64,000 nt of DNA from Actinobacillus porcitonsillarum (GTDB taxonomy: Bacteria; Pseudomonadota; Gammaproteobacteria; Enterobacterales; Pasteurellaceae), in the NCBI RefSeq assembly GCF_003101015.1, contig NZ_CP029206.1:1127001-1191000 (forward strand), in the 5' to 3' direction. Below are positions 15,994-25,463 of this stretch, piece after piece. A program made the translations under genes and the position numbers. Numbering within the stretch: position 1 is the stretch's first letter; each line of letters begins with the position of its first letter. A model generated the notes under the pieces. It was not told where the DNA came from, made no database searches, and saw nothing but the letters and a program-made list of their open reading frames with translations.

Positions 15994-17760
15994 ATGATGC
16001 GTTCTCATTATTGCGGTGCGTTAAACCGTTCGCACGTTGGTCAAGCGGTTACATTAAGCGGTTGGGTACACCGTGTACGTAACCTTGGTCGTTTTATTTT
16101 TATGCAAATTCGTGACCGTGAAGGAATTGTACAAGTTTTCTTTGATGAAAAAGATGAAGCCATTTTTAAAGTCGCTTCTGCATTACGTTCAGAAGCTTGC
16201 GTGCAAATCCAAGGTGAAGTGATTGCTCGTGATGAAGCACAAATCAATAAAGAGATGGCAACGGGCGAAATTGAAGTGCTGGTAAAAAATGTTTTGGTTT
16301 ATAACAATGCCGATGTTTTACCGCTCGACTTCAACCAAAATAATACCGAAGAACAGCGTTTAAAATACCGTTATTTAGATTTACGCCGTCCTGAAATGGC
16401 AGAAAAATTAAAAACACGTGCCAAAATTACCAGCTTTGTGCGCCGTTTTATGGACGATCACGGCTTCCTTGATATTGAAACGCCAATGCTTACTAAAGCA
16501 ACGCCTGAAGGTGCTCGTGACTACTTAGTGCCAAGCCGTGTGCATAAAGGTAAATTTTATGCCTTGCCACAATCGCCTCAGTTGTTCAAACAATTGCTGA
16601 TGATGTCAGGCTTTGACCGTTACTATCAAATCGTAAAATGTTTCCGTGATGAAGATTTACGTGCAGATCGCCAGCCTGAATTTACCCAAATCGATGTGGA
16701 AACTTCATTTATGACTGCAGAAGAAGTCCGTGCGGTAATGGAAGAGATGATTCACGGTTTATGGTTAGATCGCTTAAATGTCGATTTAGGTAAATTCCCA
16801 ATGATGACGTGGCAAGAAGCGATGGATCGTTTTGGTTCAGATAAACCGGACTTACGTAACCCATTAGAATTAGTGGATGTTGCCGATATTCTGAAAAATG
16901 TTGAATTTAAAGTGTTCAATGAACCGGCAAATTCTCCAGATGGACGTGTAACCGTATTAAGAGTGCCAAATGGTGCAACCTTAACCCGTAAACAAATTGA
17001 TGAATACACTCAATTTGTCGGCATTTACGGTGCAAAAGGCTTAGCGTGGGCGAAAATTAACGATGTGAATGCAGGTATGGAAGGTATCCAAAGCCCTGTG
17101 GCAAAATTCTTAAATGAAGAGGTGTTTAACGCGTTAATTGAGCGTACATCGGCACAAAGTGGCGATATTCTTTTCTTCGGTGCAGACAAATGGCAAGTCG
17201 TTACCGACTCAATGGGTGCATTGCGCTTAAAAGTGGGGCGTGATTTAGGCTTAACCGACTTAACGGCGTGGAAACCATTATGGGTGGTTGATTTCCCTAT
17301 GTTTGAACGTGATGATGAAGGTAATTTATCGGCAATGCACCATCCGTTTACCTCTCCAAAAGGATTATCGCCGGAAGAACTAGCGGCAGATCCGGTCAAA
17401 GCGGTCGCAAATGCTTATGATATGGTTATCAACGGCTACGAAGTGGGCGGCGGTTCAGTACGTATTTTTGATCCGAAAATGCAACAAACCGTGTTCAATA
17501 TTTTAGGCATTAACGAAGAAGAACAAGCGGAGAAATTTGGCTTCTTATTAGACGCATTAAAATTTGGTACACCGCCACACGCAGGTCTTGCGTTCGGTTT
17601 AGATCGTTTAACGATGTTGATTACCGGTACAGAAAATATCCGTGATGTGATTGCCTTCCCTAAAACAACAGCGGCAGCGTGCTTAATGACAGAAGCACCG
17701 AGTTATGCAAATCCGCAAGCGTTGGAAGAGTTAGCGATTGCAGTAACAGCAAAAGAATAA
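15994..17760 (+). CDS. aspS: Aspartate-tRNA ligase
   Basis: A 588-residue class II aminoacyl-tRNA synthetase of the bacterial AspRS type. An N-terminal OB-fold binds the anticodon ([22 protein letters not shown]); motif 2 is [18 protein letters not shown]; the bacterial GAD insertion lies in the middle; motif 3 is [13 protein letters not shown] with the conserved arginine. It charges tRNA-Asp. Two ATG codons in a row follow AAAGGATAATTTT; either may be used. The gene has its own promoter and a strong terminator. Confidence 0.97.
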   Translation: MMRSHYCGALNRSHVGQAVTLSGWVHRVRNLGRFIFMQIRDREGIVQVFFDEKDEAIFKVASALRSEACVQIQGEVIARDEAQINKEMATGEIEVLVKNVLVYNNADVLPLDFNQNNTEEQRLKYRYLDLRRPEMAEKLKTRAKITSFVRRFMDDHGFLDIETPMLTKATPEGARDYLVPSRVHKGKFYALPQSPQLFKQLLMMSGFDRYYQIVKCFRDEDLRADRQPEFTQIDVETSFMTAEEVRAVMEEMIHGLWLDRLNVDLGKFPMMTWQEAMDRFGSDKPDLRNPLELVDVADILKNVEFKVFNEPANSPDGRVTVLRVPNGATLTRKQIDEYTQFVGIYGAKGLAWAKINDVNAGMEGIQSPVAKFLNEEVFNALIERTSAQSGDILFFGADKWQVVTDSMGALRLKVGRDLGLTDLTAWKPLWVVDFPMFERDDEGNLSAMHHPFTSPKGLSPEELAADPVKAVANAYDMVINGYEVGGGSVRIFDPKMQQTVFNILGINEEEQAEKFGFLLDALKFGTPPHAGLAFGLDRLTMLITGTENIRDVIAFPKTTAAACLMTEAPSYANPQALEELAIAVTAKE

Positions 17761-17771
17761 ATCAGTTTAGT

Positions 17772-17799
17772 AAATGCGGTCAGATGACCGCATTTTTTT
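17772..17799 (+). terminator. Terminator after aspS
   Basis: Stem AAATGCGGTCA / TGACCGCATTT, 2-base loop, long T-tract. Confidence 0.85.
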
Positions 17800-17823
17800 A
17801 TCGCTTAATTTTGGAAAATAAAG

Positions 17824-18417
17824 ATGAATAAAACCATTTACCTTGCTTCAAATAGTCCTCGAAGATGGGAAATCTTACAACAATTAGGATTAAATCTTTT
17901 AAGAATTGAAGGGGAAATTGATGAAACCCCTTACGAAAATGAAGAAGCAAAAAGCTACTGTTTACGGATTGCCGAAGCAAAAAATAAAGCCGCACAAGCG
18001 GTTCATTTTACTCAAAATCTTGCAGATTATCCTATTTTAACAGCCGATACGACCGTTTCTATTCATAACCAAATTTTGGGAAAACCGAAAGATAAAGACG
18101 ATGCTTATCGTATGCTTAAATTGCTTTCAGGGAAAACGCATCAGGTTTTTACTGCCGTTTGTGTCAGCTACCAAGGTAAACAATTTTCAGTGCTTCAAAC
18201 CAGTGATGTCACATTTAAAACGCTCACAGATCAAGAAATTCACGCTTATATTGAAACCAAAGAGCCTATGGATAAAGCAGGCGCTTATGGTATTCAAGGA
18301 TTAGGTGGGATTTTTGTTCAGCATTTATCAGGTAGCTTTACAGGCGTAATGGGATTACCGGTTGCAGAAACGGCAGAGTTGCTCAGACAATATAATTTAA
18401 ATCTTTTGATAAAATAA
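17824..18417 (+). CDS. maf: Maf-like nucleotide pyrophosphatase (YhdE type)
   Basis: A 197-residue Maf protein. The start LASNSPRRWEIL is the phosphate-binding SxSPRR loop (tryptophan replaces the usual second-shell residue), ADTTVSIHNQILGKP is the catalytic stretch and KAGAYGIQGLGGIF the substrate loop with GAYGIQG, which marks the dTTP/UTP-hydrolysing YhdE group. It sanitises nucleotide pools and may slow division. ATG 17824 follows AAATAAAG. It is the last core gene before the defence island, whose cas3 starts 85 bp downstream. Confidence 0.9.
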   Translation: MNKTIYLASNSPRRWEILQQLGLNLLRIEGEIDETPYENEEAKSYCLRIAEAKNKAAQAVHFTQNLADYPILTADTTVSIHNQILGKPKDKDDAYRMLKLLSGKTHQVFTAVCVSYQGKQFSVLQTSDVTFKTLTDQEIHAYIETKEPMDKAGAYGIQGLGGIFVQHLSGSFTGVMGLPVAETAELLRQYNLNLLIK

Positions 18418-18501
18418 AAATCTTGATCTACTTCTCAAAAATAACTTTTACTAATACACATTTTATTTATCTTTTTATAAGATAAAAATAAATACTAGTA
18501 T

Positions 18502-20778
18502 ATGAGAGAAGATATGATTTATTACGCCCATTCCGTTGAAAACCAACCCGAATCCCAATGGCAAACCTTAAGCAACCATCTTTCCCAAGTTGGCGAGATG
18601 GCGGCGGGATTTGCCGCTGTTTTTGGAGCGCAGGAAACCGCCCGATATACCGGGCAGCTGCACGATTTGGGCAAATATACGGAAGCGTTTGATAAACGGT
18701 TGCACGGAGGTCCTTCTGTTGACCACGCCACCGCAGGTGCGAAAATTGCGATAGAACGGTTCGGCGACAAGGCAGGTAAGTTGATGGCGTTCTGCATTGC
18801 TGGCCACCATGCCGGTTTGGCTAACGGCGATGGCGAGGGCGATAACCGCCGCACTTTGACGCAACGCCTTGCCTTGTCTTTCGGCATAGACATTCCCAAG
18901 CTTGATCCTGTTTGGCAGCAGGAAATCACCCTGCCGGAAAAGCTGCCCGCACCGCCCTTGAAGGCCGACGCTCATCACAAATGGTTTTTCTATGCCTTCT
19001 TTACCCGCATGCTGTATTCTTGCCTGGTGGATGCCGATTTTCTCGATACCGAGGCCTTTTATGTTTCCCGTTCCGTTGAAAAAAACACCATACAACGCGG
19101 CGGCCATCCCGATTTAAACGCCTTGCAACAGCGCTTCAACGTCTTTATCGAATCTTTCAGACGGCCTACCGAACAGGCGGCGACCGAAGCCGAACAACGC
19201 CGCGCCGAGCTTAACCGCCTGCGCAGCAACATTCTCGACCATGCCGTCGCCCAAGCCGGCGAGGCACCCGGCCTGTTTACCCTTACCGTGCCCACCGGTG
19301 GCGGCAAAACCTTCACTTCGATGGCATTTGCTTTGGAACACGCCAAGCGTTACGGTATGCGGCGCGTGATTTACATCATCCCCTTTACCAGCATCATCGA
19401 GCAAAACGCCGCCGAGTTTCGCAAGGCCTTCGGCGATTTGGGCGAAGCCGCCGTGTTGGAACACCACAGCACCTTCGACGACAGCAAGCTCAAAAACCAG
19501 CACAGCAAAGACAAGCTGCGTCAAGCCTCCGAAAACTGGGATATGCCCGTGGTGGTAACCACCGCCGTGCAGTTTTTCGAATCGCTGTTTGCCGACCGCT
19601 CCTCGCGCTGCCGCAAGCTGCACAATATCGCCGGCAGCGTGATTATCCTCGACGAAGCGCAAATGCTGCCGCTCAATCTGCTGCTGCCCGTGATGCAGGC
19701 CATCAAAGAGCTGGCGCGAAACTACCGTTGCAGCGTGGTAATGTGCACCGCCACCCAGCCCGCCGTACAGGCCGAACACGGCTTTTACCGCGGCTTTGAA
19801 AATGTGCGCGAAATCGCCCCGAATCCGACCGCACTTTTTGAGCAACTGCGCCGAACCACCGTGCAGCACATCGGCCTGCAAACCGATGTCGACCTGTTGG
19901 AAAAGCTCGGGCAACACCGGCAAATGCTCATCATCGTCAACAACCGCCGCCACGCCCGCAGCCTGTATGACAGCGCCAAACAGCTTGACGGCGTGTTCCA
20001 CCTCACCACCCTGATGTGCGCCAAACACCGCAGCCAAATGCTGGAAACCATCCGAGGCCGTCTGAAAAACGGCGAACCCTGCCGCGTGATTGCCACTTCT
20101 TTAATCGAAGCGGGCGTCGATGTCGATTTCCCGCTGGTGATGCGCGCCGAAGCCGGGTTGGATTCCGTCGCCCAAGCCGCCGGACGCTGCAACCGCGAAG
20201 GCAAAAGGCTGCCTGAAGAGAGCTTTGTTTGGATATTCCAGCCCGAAGCGCAATGGAAAGCTCCTGCCGAACTCGGGCTGCTCTCCGGCGTGATGCGCTC
20301 CGTAGTGCGGCAGTATGCTAGCGATTTACTGTCTGTGGAGGCTATCGCCAGTTACTTTAGCGAAGTCTACCAACTCAAAGGCGCTGAGCTGGACCAGCGC
20401 CGAATTCTCGCCATGCACCACAACGCAGGCAGCAGTCTCAACTTCCCCTTCCAAACCATCGCGGCAAAGTTCCGCATGATCGAAACCCATATGCAGCCGC
20501 TCATCATCCCGTTCGACGATGAGGCAGAACGCCTGATCGACGGCCTGCGCCACGCCGACCAGATCGGCGGACTGTTGCGCAAACTCCAGTACTACACAGT
20601 GCAAATCCCCGAAAGTGTGCTAGACGCCTTGCTGAAAGCCGGACGCATTGAAGCCATCAACGAACACACTTTCGGCAAGCAGTTTTACAGCCTAATCGGG
20701 CTGGATTTGTATGATGAAGTGGCGGGGTTTTCTTGGGAGGATAGTAACTTTATTCATTCTGAGAATTTTGTTTTTTAA
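18502..20778 (+). CDS. cas3: CRISPR-associated nuclease-helicase Cas3 (type I-C)
   Basis: A 758-residue fused HD nuclease and superfamily-2 helicase that degrades DNA marked by Cascade. HD domain: LHDLGKY (HD at residues 54-55) and GHHAGL. Helicase: Walker A VPTGGGKT (about 265), Walker B LDEAQ (about 383), motif III CTATQ, and the C-terminal SLIEAGVDVDFPLVMR and QAAGRCNREG. The frame may start at ATG 18502 or at ATG 18514 (MIYYAHSVENQ), which has AGAGAAG close before it. The gene is visibly more GC-rich than its surroundings, carries exact Neisseriaceae uptake words (19156-19167, 20055-20066) and one Haemophilus-type uptake word (19828-19836). The last 80 bases become AT-rich. Cargo genes follow within 40 bp. 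Confidence 0.96.
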   Translation: MREDMIYYAHSVENQPESQWQTLSNHLSQVGEMAAGFAAVFGAQETARYTGQLHDLGKYTEAFDKRLHGGPSVDHATAGAKIAIERFGDKAGKLMAFCIAGHHAGLANGDGEGDNRRTLTQRLALSFGIDIPKLDPVWQQEITLPEKLPAPPLKADAHHKWFFYAFFTRMLYSCLVDADFLDTEAFYVSRSVEKNTIQRGGHPDLNALQQRFNVFIESFRRPTEQAATEAEQRRAELNRLRSNILDHAVAQAGEAPGLFTLTVPTGGGKTFTSMAFALEHAKRYGMRRVIYIIPFTSIIEQNAAEFRKAFGDLGEAAVLEHHSTFDDSKLKNQHSKDKLRQASENWDMPVVVTTAVQFFESLFADRSSRCRKLHNIAGSVIILDEAQMLPLNLLLPVMQAIKELARNYRCSVVMCTATQPAVQAEHGFYRGFENVREIAPNPTALFEQLRRTTVQHIGLQTDVDLLEKLGQHRQMLIIVNNRRHARSLYDSAKQLDGVFHLTTLMCAKHRSQMLETIRGRLKNGEPCRVIATSLIEAGVDVDFPLVMRAEAGLDSVAQAAGRCNREGKRLPEESFVWIFQPEAQWKAPAELGLLSGVMRSVVRQYASDLLSVEAIASYFSEVYQLKGAELDQRRILAMHHNAGSSLNFPFQTIAAKFRMIETHMQPLIIPFDDEAERLIDGLRHADQIGGLLRKLQYYTVQIPESVLDALLKAGRIEAINEHTFGKQFYSLIGLDLYDEVAGFSWEDSNFIHSENFVF

Positions 20779-20789
20779 TTGATGTGTAG

Positions 20790-20802
20790 TGTTTTTTATA
20801 AA
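20790..20802. repeat. 13-bp direct repeat at the left edge of the SIR2-HerA block
   Basis: TGTTTTTTATAAA recurs exactly at 25345-25357, just after the herA stop. The two copies bracket the SIR2-HerA block. Low complexity lowers its weight. Confidence 0.5.
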
Positions 20803-20817
20803 ATAGGAGTATTGAAA

Positions 20818-22173
20818 GTGAATGAAAAGATTAATGTTATTAAAGTTCGTGATGACTATGAACCAATAAAATTTGAGCCAATAGATGGCTCGGAAAAATT
20901 TAAAGTTTGTGAAAATCAAAAATCCTCATGGACTGATGGAGAGTTTAGCAGCAAAGATTTACGCAGCAGAATTGAGCCTTGGCTTACTTCACTTTTCCAA
21001 TCTGAACATCTTTCCTTGCTCATAGGTTCAGGATTAACTCACGCAGTACACTACTTAGCAGCAGGAAGAGGTGCTGCAGGAATGTCTGCTTTGAGTTTAA
21101 GTAACTATGAAGATGAAATAAATAATAAAGCAAAAGAATCTGCAAACAAGACGGGTCGAAAAGAAGGTAATTTGGAAGATCAGCTTCGTGTTGCGAATGA
21201 ATTACTGCGTGGATTGGAAATTTTAGGTGATTTAAAGGCTGATAGTTTACGTAATGAATTAAATAAAGGAATGACAAACTTTTCCCAATCAATTTTAAAT
21301 AGTGAAAACGGTATTGCAACAGCTAGTGATGAAAAACGAGAAGCGGCGTTTAATGCCTTAGTTACTTTTCTGATGAGTTTTGCCAGCCGAATTGGTGTGC
21401 GCGATCGTTTAAATATTTTCACAACAAACTATGATCGTTTGATTGAAGCAGGAGCTGAAATTGCAGGTTTGCATTTATTAGATAGATTTCTGGGAAATCT
21501 TATGCCGATTTTCCGTTCTTCGCGTTTAGATCTAGATATGCACTACAACCCACCTGGAATACGAGGAGAGCCAAGATATTTGGAAGGTGTTGCTCGCTAT
21601 ACAAAATTACATGGTTCTGTAGATTGGGTGCAGACAGATCGAGATATACGTCGTATTGGGTTGCCATTTGGTGCAACTGATATTACTCCTTTCTTACAAG
21701 CTCCAAGTTTGAACGGTGCAACCGCTAATGAGTTAATGATTTATCCAAATGCGGCTAAAGATAGGGAAACAGCAGGTTATCCTTATGTGGAATTATTTCG
21801 AGATTTTGCATCTGCTGTTTGTCGTCCAAATAGTGTATTGGTAACTTATGGATACAGTTTTGGAGATGAACACATTAATCGGGTCATTCGCGATATGCTG
21901 ACCATTCCTTCAACGCATTTAGTTGTCATTTCTTATGATGATCCACTTGGTCGTATTATGCAAACTTACGAAGAGATGGGAAGACCTTCTCAAATTAGTT
22001 TGATGATTGGAGCAGAATTGGCTGATTTAACTAAGCTGACACAAAATTATCTACCAAAGGCAGCGATTGATAAAACGACATTTCGAATGAGTGAATTGTT
22101 AAAGCAGCGTATGGGGGCAGTTCAATCAGAAAAAGAACAAATCAACCAAGAAGATAATAATGATTTGGTATAG
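20818..22173 (+). CDS. SIR2-domain defence protein (Nezha/SIR2-HerA type)
   Basis: A 451-residue SIR2-like NAD-binding protein. Seen: glycine loop LLIGSGLT (67-74), TTNYDR (202-207), KLHGS with the catalytic His265, and GYSFGDEHINR (345-355). These are the standard motifs of the defence-type SIR2 branch, which destroys NAD upon phage infection. The GTG at 20818 is chosen because AGGAG lies 8 bases before it; the open frame back to 20779 lacks such a site. herA follows after 11 bp, so the pair is one unit. Base use is AT-rich, unlike the flanking cas genes. NADase activity is inferred from family; without intact HerA the system is probably off or mis-regulated. Confidence 0.85.
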   Translation: MNEKINVIKVRDDYEPIKFEPIDGSEKFKVCENQKSSWTDGEFSSKDLRSRIEPWLTSLFQSEHLSLLIGSGLTHAVHYLAAGRGAAGMSALSLSNYEDEINNKAKESANKTGRKEGNLEDQLRVANELLRGLEILGDLKADSLRNELNKGMTNFSQSILNSENGIATASDEKREAAFNALVTFLMSFASRIGVRDRLNIFTTNYDRLIEAGAEIAGLHLLDRFLGNLMPIFRSSRLDLDMHYNPPGIRGEPRYLEGVARYTKLHGSVDWVQTDRDIRRIGLPFGATDITPFLQAPSLNGATANELMIYPNAAKDRETAGYPYVELFRDFASAVCRPNSVLVTYGYSFGDEHINRVIRDMLTIPSTHLVVISYDDPLGRIMQTYEEMGRPSQISLMIGAELADLTKLTQNYLPKAAIDKTTFRMSELLKQRMGAVQSEKEQINQEDNNDLV

Positions 22174-23096
22174 GGAGATTTATCATGAGTTTATCACCTT
22201 TAGCTTATACTGATTCTTTGCGTATTGGTACGATTGATTTTGTATCACCTGATGAAATTAAAGTGCTGTTGGATATAGAAGCGCCTGATGGCGTTGCTCT
22301 CAATACTGGTACGCCTCGCCCCTTTCCTCGTATTAACGGTTATGTGCTTATTCCAAGTGACGCTGGTTACTTGGTTGCACAAGTAGAGTGGATTACGATT
22401 GAACGTTCTCAATATCCGAAGCGTAAAGGAGTGCAGGATTTTGGCTTAATGGACTTACCTTATCCATTAAGAAAAATGAGCTTAAATCCGTTGGGTTGTT
22501 TATTTTATGCGGATAGAAGTTCGGACGGCAAAGAAAATTATCGCTTTCAGCGAGGTGTTGAGAGTTATCCAACCGTTGGTGCGCCTGTATTGTTACCAAC
22601 GCAGGCTCAACTTAAAGCCATTGTTGAATCGGGTGATAACCGTTCTGTTTTGATTGGTCATAGTCCATTGGCGGCTAATGCTGAGGTAATGATAGATCCA
22701 GACAGGATTTTTGGTCGTCATTTGGCGGTTTTAGGAAATACAGGTAGCGGAAAATCTTGCTCTGTTGCGGGGCTGATTCGTTGGTCTTTAGACGCAGCAA
22801 AACAAAATAAAGGTTCGGATCCCAATGCTCGTTTTATTGTGCTTGATCCGAATGGCGAATATGCGAATACTTTTCGAGATATGGGGCAAGTTCGGGTATA
22901 TGCAGTTGAGCCAATTGAAGAAATTGAGCAATTGCAGATCCCTTTGTGGTTTTGGAATAGTGCTGAATGGAGTGCTTTTACTCAGGCAAGTGGTAAAACT
23001 CAGCGTCCAACATTAATTCAGGCTTTAAGATCGGTTCGTGATGGTGCATTAAATACAGTTGCTACACCTAGTTATGAGATGCGTCGTTATTTACGT

Positions 23097-24166
23097 CTTG
23101 AATTGTCAAACCAAGTGCAACGATTTTTTGAAGTAAACTTCATAAGGTGTTTTCCAACCTAAACATTTACGTGGTCGTAAATTCAGTTTATTGATCACCT
23201 GTTGAATATCAACTTCGCTCCACTGATTGATGTCTTGGTGCTTCGGAAAGTATTCACGAAGTAACCCATTTGTATTTTCATTCGTTCCCCGTGTCCACGG
23301 TTGATGCGGCTCGGGGAAGTAAAATTCTACACCCAGTGCTTCTGTTACCAAACGATGTTGGGCAAATTCTTTACCACGGTCTGGCGTAATTGACCGCAAT
23401 ATATGTGAATCCAGCAATTCAATCATGGCTTTTTGGACTGCTTCGGCTTTTTTGGCAGGAATTTTCTTCACCAACTCAAAACGACTTTTGCGTTCCGTCA
23501 GCGTCAGCAAACAAGCTCCACCCGCTTTACCCAGTACGGTATCGGCTTCCCAATGTCCAAAGCGACTGCGATTTTGCGCCGAAATGGGACGGTCGTTCAA
23601 ATGGTTGGATATCTGAATTTTGCCACGTTTTTCATGATGATTTTTTGTATGCCGTGTTTTGCCTTTGTGGCGCAGTTTGCGACTGGCTTTGCGTTCGCCT
23701 ATATCAAACAACCCTGAATAAATACCACGATAAATGGTTGAATAACTAATGGATAATTCAGATTTTTCCAATTTTAATCGTGCGCTGATTTGTTCGGGCG
23801 ACCAGTTTTCTGTCAGAAACTTTTCTTGCACCAAATTGAAATATTCAGGCTGCTCTAATTTGCGCTGTGCTTTGCTATTTTGACGATGCTTCAAATAGCT
23901 GTTTTGTGCGTTCGTTGCACTGTAGCTTTCTAGAGCGTGTCGTTTCAGCTCGCGAGAAATGGTGCTGGAGCTACGTCCCAGTGCTTTGGCAATTTCTGCT
24001 TGTTTTTTGCCCTGTGCGAGTAAAATCATTATCTTTTCTCGCTCGTTTATTGTAAGATGTCGGTAGGAAGTACTCATCATTTGGAAGTGGTTTTTGTGTG
24101 GAAACAAAATTATATTCTAGTTGATGAGTACTTCTTTTTTTGTTGCACTTGGATTGTAAATTCAGC
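23097..24166 (-). mobile_element. ISApl1 (IS30 family), copy 1, inside herA
   Basis: 1070 bp, flanked by GT duplications (23095-23096 and 24167-24168). Terminal inverted repeats match at 20 of 24 positions and share the inner CCAAGTGCAAC. It is the same length as the copy at 59130-60199 and encodes the same transposase. Length, frame size and 2-bp duplication match ISApl1 of Actinobacillus pleuropneumoniae. It lies antisense to the cas operon, so it may also be polar on cas5c to cas2. Confidence 0.92.
23106..24029 (-). CDS. tnp: ISApl1 transposase, copy 1
   Basis: IS30-family DDE transposase. The 924-bp frame gives 307 residues from MILLAQGKKQ; an open frame continues upstream to 24107 and includes MSTSYRHLTINEREK, which completes the helix-turn-helix, so the longer start may be real. 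DNA-binding: KKQAEIAKALGRSSSTISREL. Catalytic triad: HWEADTVLG (Asp), TPDRGKEF (Asp), and the Glu in NENTNGLLREYFP. It cuts and pastes or copies the element via a circular intermediate. Identical in protein sequence to copy 2. Confidence 0.93.
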   Translation of the reverse strand: MILLAQGKKQAEIAKALGRSSSTISRELKRHALESYSATNAQNSYLKHRQNSKAQRKLEQPEYFNLVQEKFLTENWSPEQISARLKLEKSELSISYSTIYRGIYSGLFDIGERKASRKLRHKGKTRHTKNHHEKRGKIQISNHLNDRPISAQNRSRFGHWEADTVLGKAGGACLLTLTERKSRFELVKKIPAKKAEAVQKAMIELLDSHILRSITPDRGKEFAQHRLVTEALGVEFYFPEPHQPWTRGTNENTNGLLREYFPKHQDINQWSEVDIQQVINKLNLRPRKCLGWKTPYEVYFKKSLHLV

Positions 24167-25344
24167 GTACATTAGTTAGTATTACACAATTAGAGCGTAA
24201 TGCAGGATCTCCTTGGGGGAAATTTCCTGCGCCCAAAAACTTTTTTGAAAAAATAAAAATATGGCAGGAAGGATTAGCTGAACAAGATTCTTTTACTGAT
24301 GAAGAGAAAAGCGTACTACAATCTATTCAGGATAAAATTGCTAATTTTGTTAGCAATCGTAGCGGGCAATATCCAACTTATGAATTTACACGCAATGAAA
24401 TTAACGAATTTTTAAATTTATTGCAAACAGCGCATTCCACATTTGGCGGGAGTGATAATGATATTTTACCTATTGATGCTGATATACCGCGTCCATTTAC
24501 AGGAGAGGAATTCTTACGTAGTGTTGAAGCCAATGCTGAATTATTAAATGTTTCTGAATATGTAGAAACCATGCTTATGCGTATTCGTACATTGCTTTCA
24601 GATAGCCGCATGAAAATAGTTTCAAACCATCAAGAAGCATTTACATTAGATGAATGGCTAACCCATTATATTGGTGGAAACCAAGCAGAAAATGGTCTTG
24701 TTACCGTTATAGATCTTTCTTTGGTTCCTGCCGAAGTTATTCATTTGATTACAGCGGTGATTGCTCGTATGACCTTGGAGGCTTTACAACGTTACCGAAA
24801 ACTCAATCAGGGGAAGACTCTACCAACGGTTTTGGTAATGGAAGAGGCTCATACATTTATTAAACGATATAAAGATGATGTAGAAAATCAAAGCTCAGCA
24901 ACAATTTGTTGCCAAGTTTTTGAAAAGATTGCGAGAGAAGGTCGTAAATTCGGATTAGGTTTGGTTTTATCTTCGCAGCGCCCAAGTGAACTTTCCCCGA
25001 CGGTACTTTCGCAGTGCAACAGCTTTCTTTTGCATAGGATTAGCAATGATAGGGATCAGGAATTGGTGCATAAGTTAGTACCTGATAATCTTCATGGCTT
25101 ATTGCGTGATTTGCCTTCACTCCCTTCTCGCCATGCAATTTTATTAGGGTGGGCATCGGAATTACCTATTCTAGTAAAGATGAGAGATTTGCCGGAACAG
25201 CATAGACCGAAATCTGATGACCCAGACTTCTGGGCTGTATGGTCTGGGCAATCAGAACGAGAAGTTAATTGGAGAGCAATTGCAGATGATTGGCAGCAAG
25301 TTAATGAAGCAGATATTGATGATTAATGAAACTGTTTCTGAATT

Positions 25345-25357
25345 TGTTTTTTATAAA
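25345..25357. repeat. 13-bp direct repeat at the right edge of the SIR2-HerA block
   Basis: Exact partner of 20790-20802. The bases just before it (CTGAATTTGTTTTTTA) also resemble the last codons of cas3 (GAATTTTGTTTTTTAA), as if the block had duplicated the cas3 end when it entered. Confidence 0.5.
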
Positions 25358-25403
25358 GTACGGTCAATTTCCCAACAGTTTTGTAAACTTCCAAGCAAAT
25401 CCG

Positions 25404-25424
25404 ACCGCTTGTATGCCATCTGAA
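25404..25424 (+). promoter_or_regulatory. Two uptake words back to back upstream of cas5c
   Basis: ACCGCTTGT (25404-25412) is the complement of the Apl-type Pasteurellaceae uptake word. ATGCCATCTGAA (25413-25424) directly follows and differs by one base from the Neisseria word ATGCCGTCTGAA. They mark the place where AT-rich cargo gives way to GC-rich cas DNA. Confidence 0.65.
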
Positions 25425-25463
25425 AATCAAAAAGCAGCAGAGCAATTAAAAACGGAGAAAAAT

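Larger units (their letters stand above)
22185..25326 (+). pseudogene. herA: HerA-type ATPase gene split by ISApl1
   Basis: Codons 1-304 (22185-23096) carry a HAS-barrel-like start and Walker A GNTGSGKS (184-191). Codons 305-689 (24169-25326) carry Walker B VLVMEEAHTF and the LSSQRPSELSPTVLSQCNSF region typical of HerA/FtsK-like motors. ISApl1 fills 23097-24166. The CGT codon ending the left part and the ACA codon opening the right part join in frame when the element and one GT duplication are removed, with no stop in the joined 689 codons. As it stands, the left part ends after 21 codons of IS-derived sequence (23162). HerA forms a hexameric complex with SIR2 in known defence systems, so the system here is very likely inactive. 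Confidence 0.9.

Noticed and set aside
19114..20037. Long minus-strand open frame (307 codons) inside cas3
   Set aside because: It is a shadow of the GC-rich cas3 codons: rich in Gly, Ala and His, without a family match, and cas3 motifs are clear on the other strand.
24421..25326. The right half of herA as an independent gene starting at TTG 24421
   Set aside because: It has no ribosome-binding site, lacks Walker A, and joins in frame with the left half.
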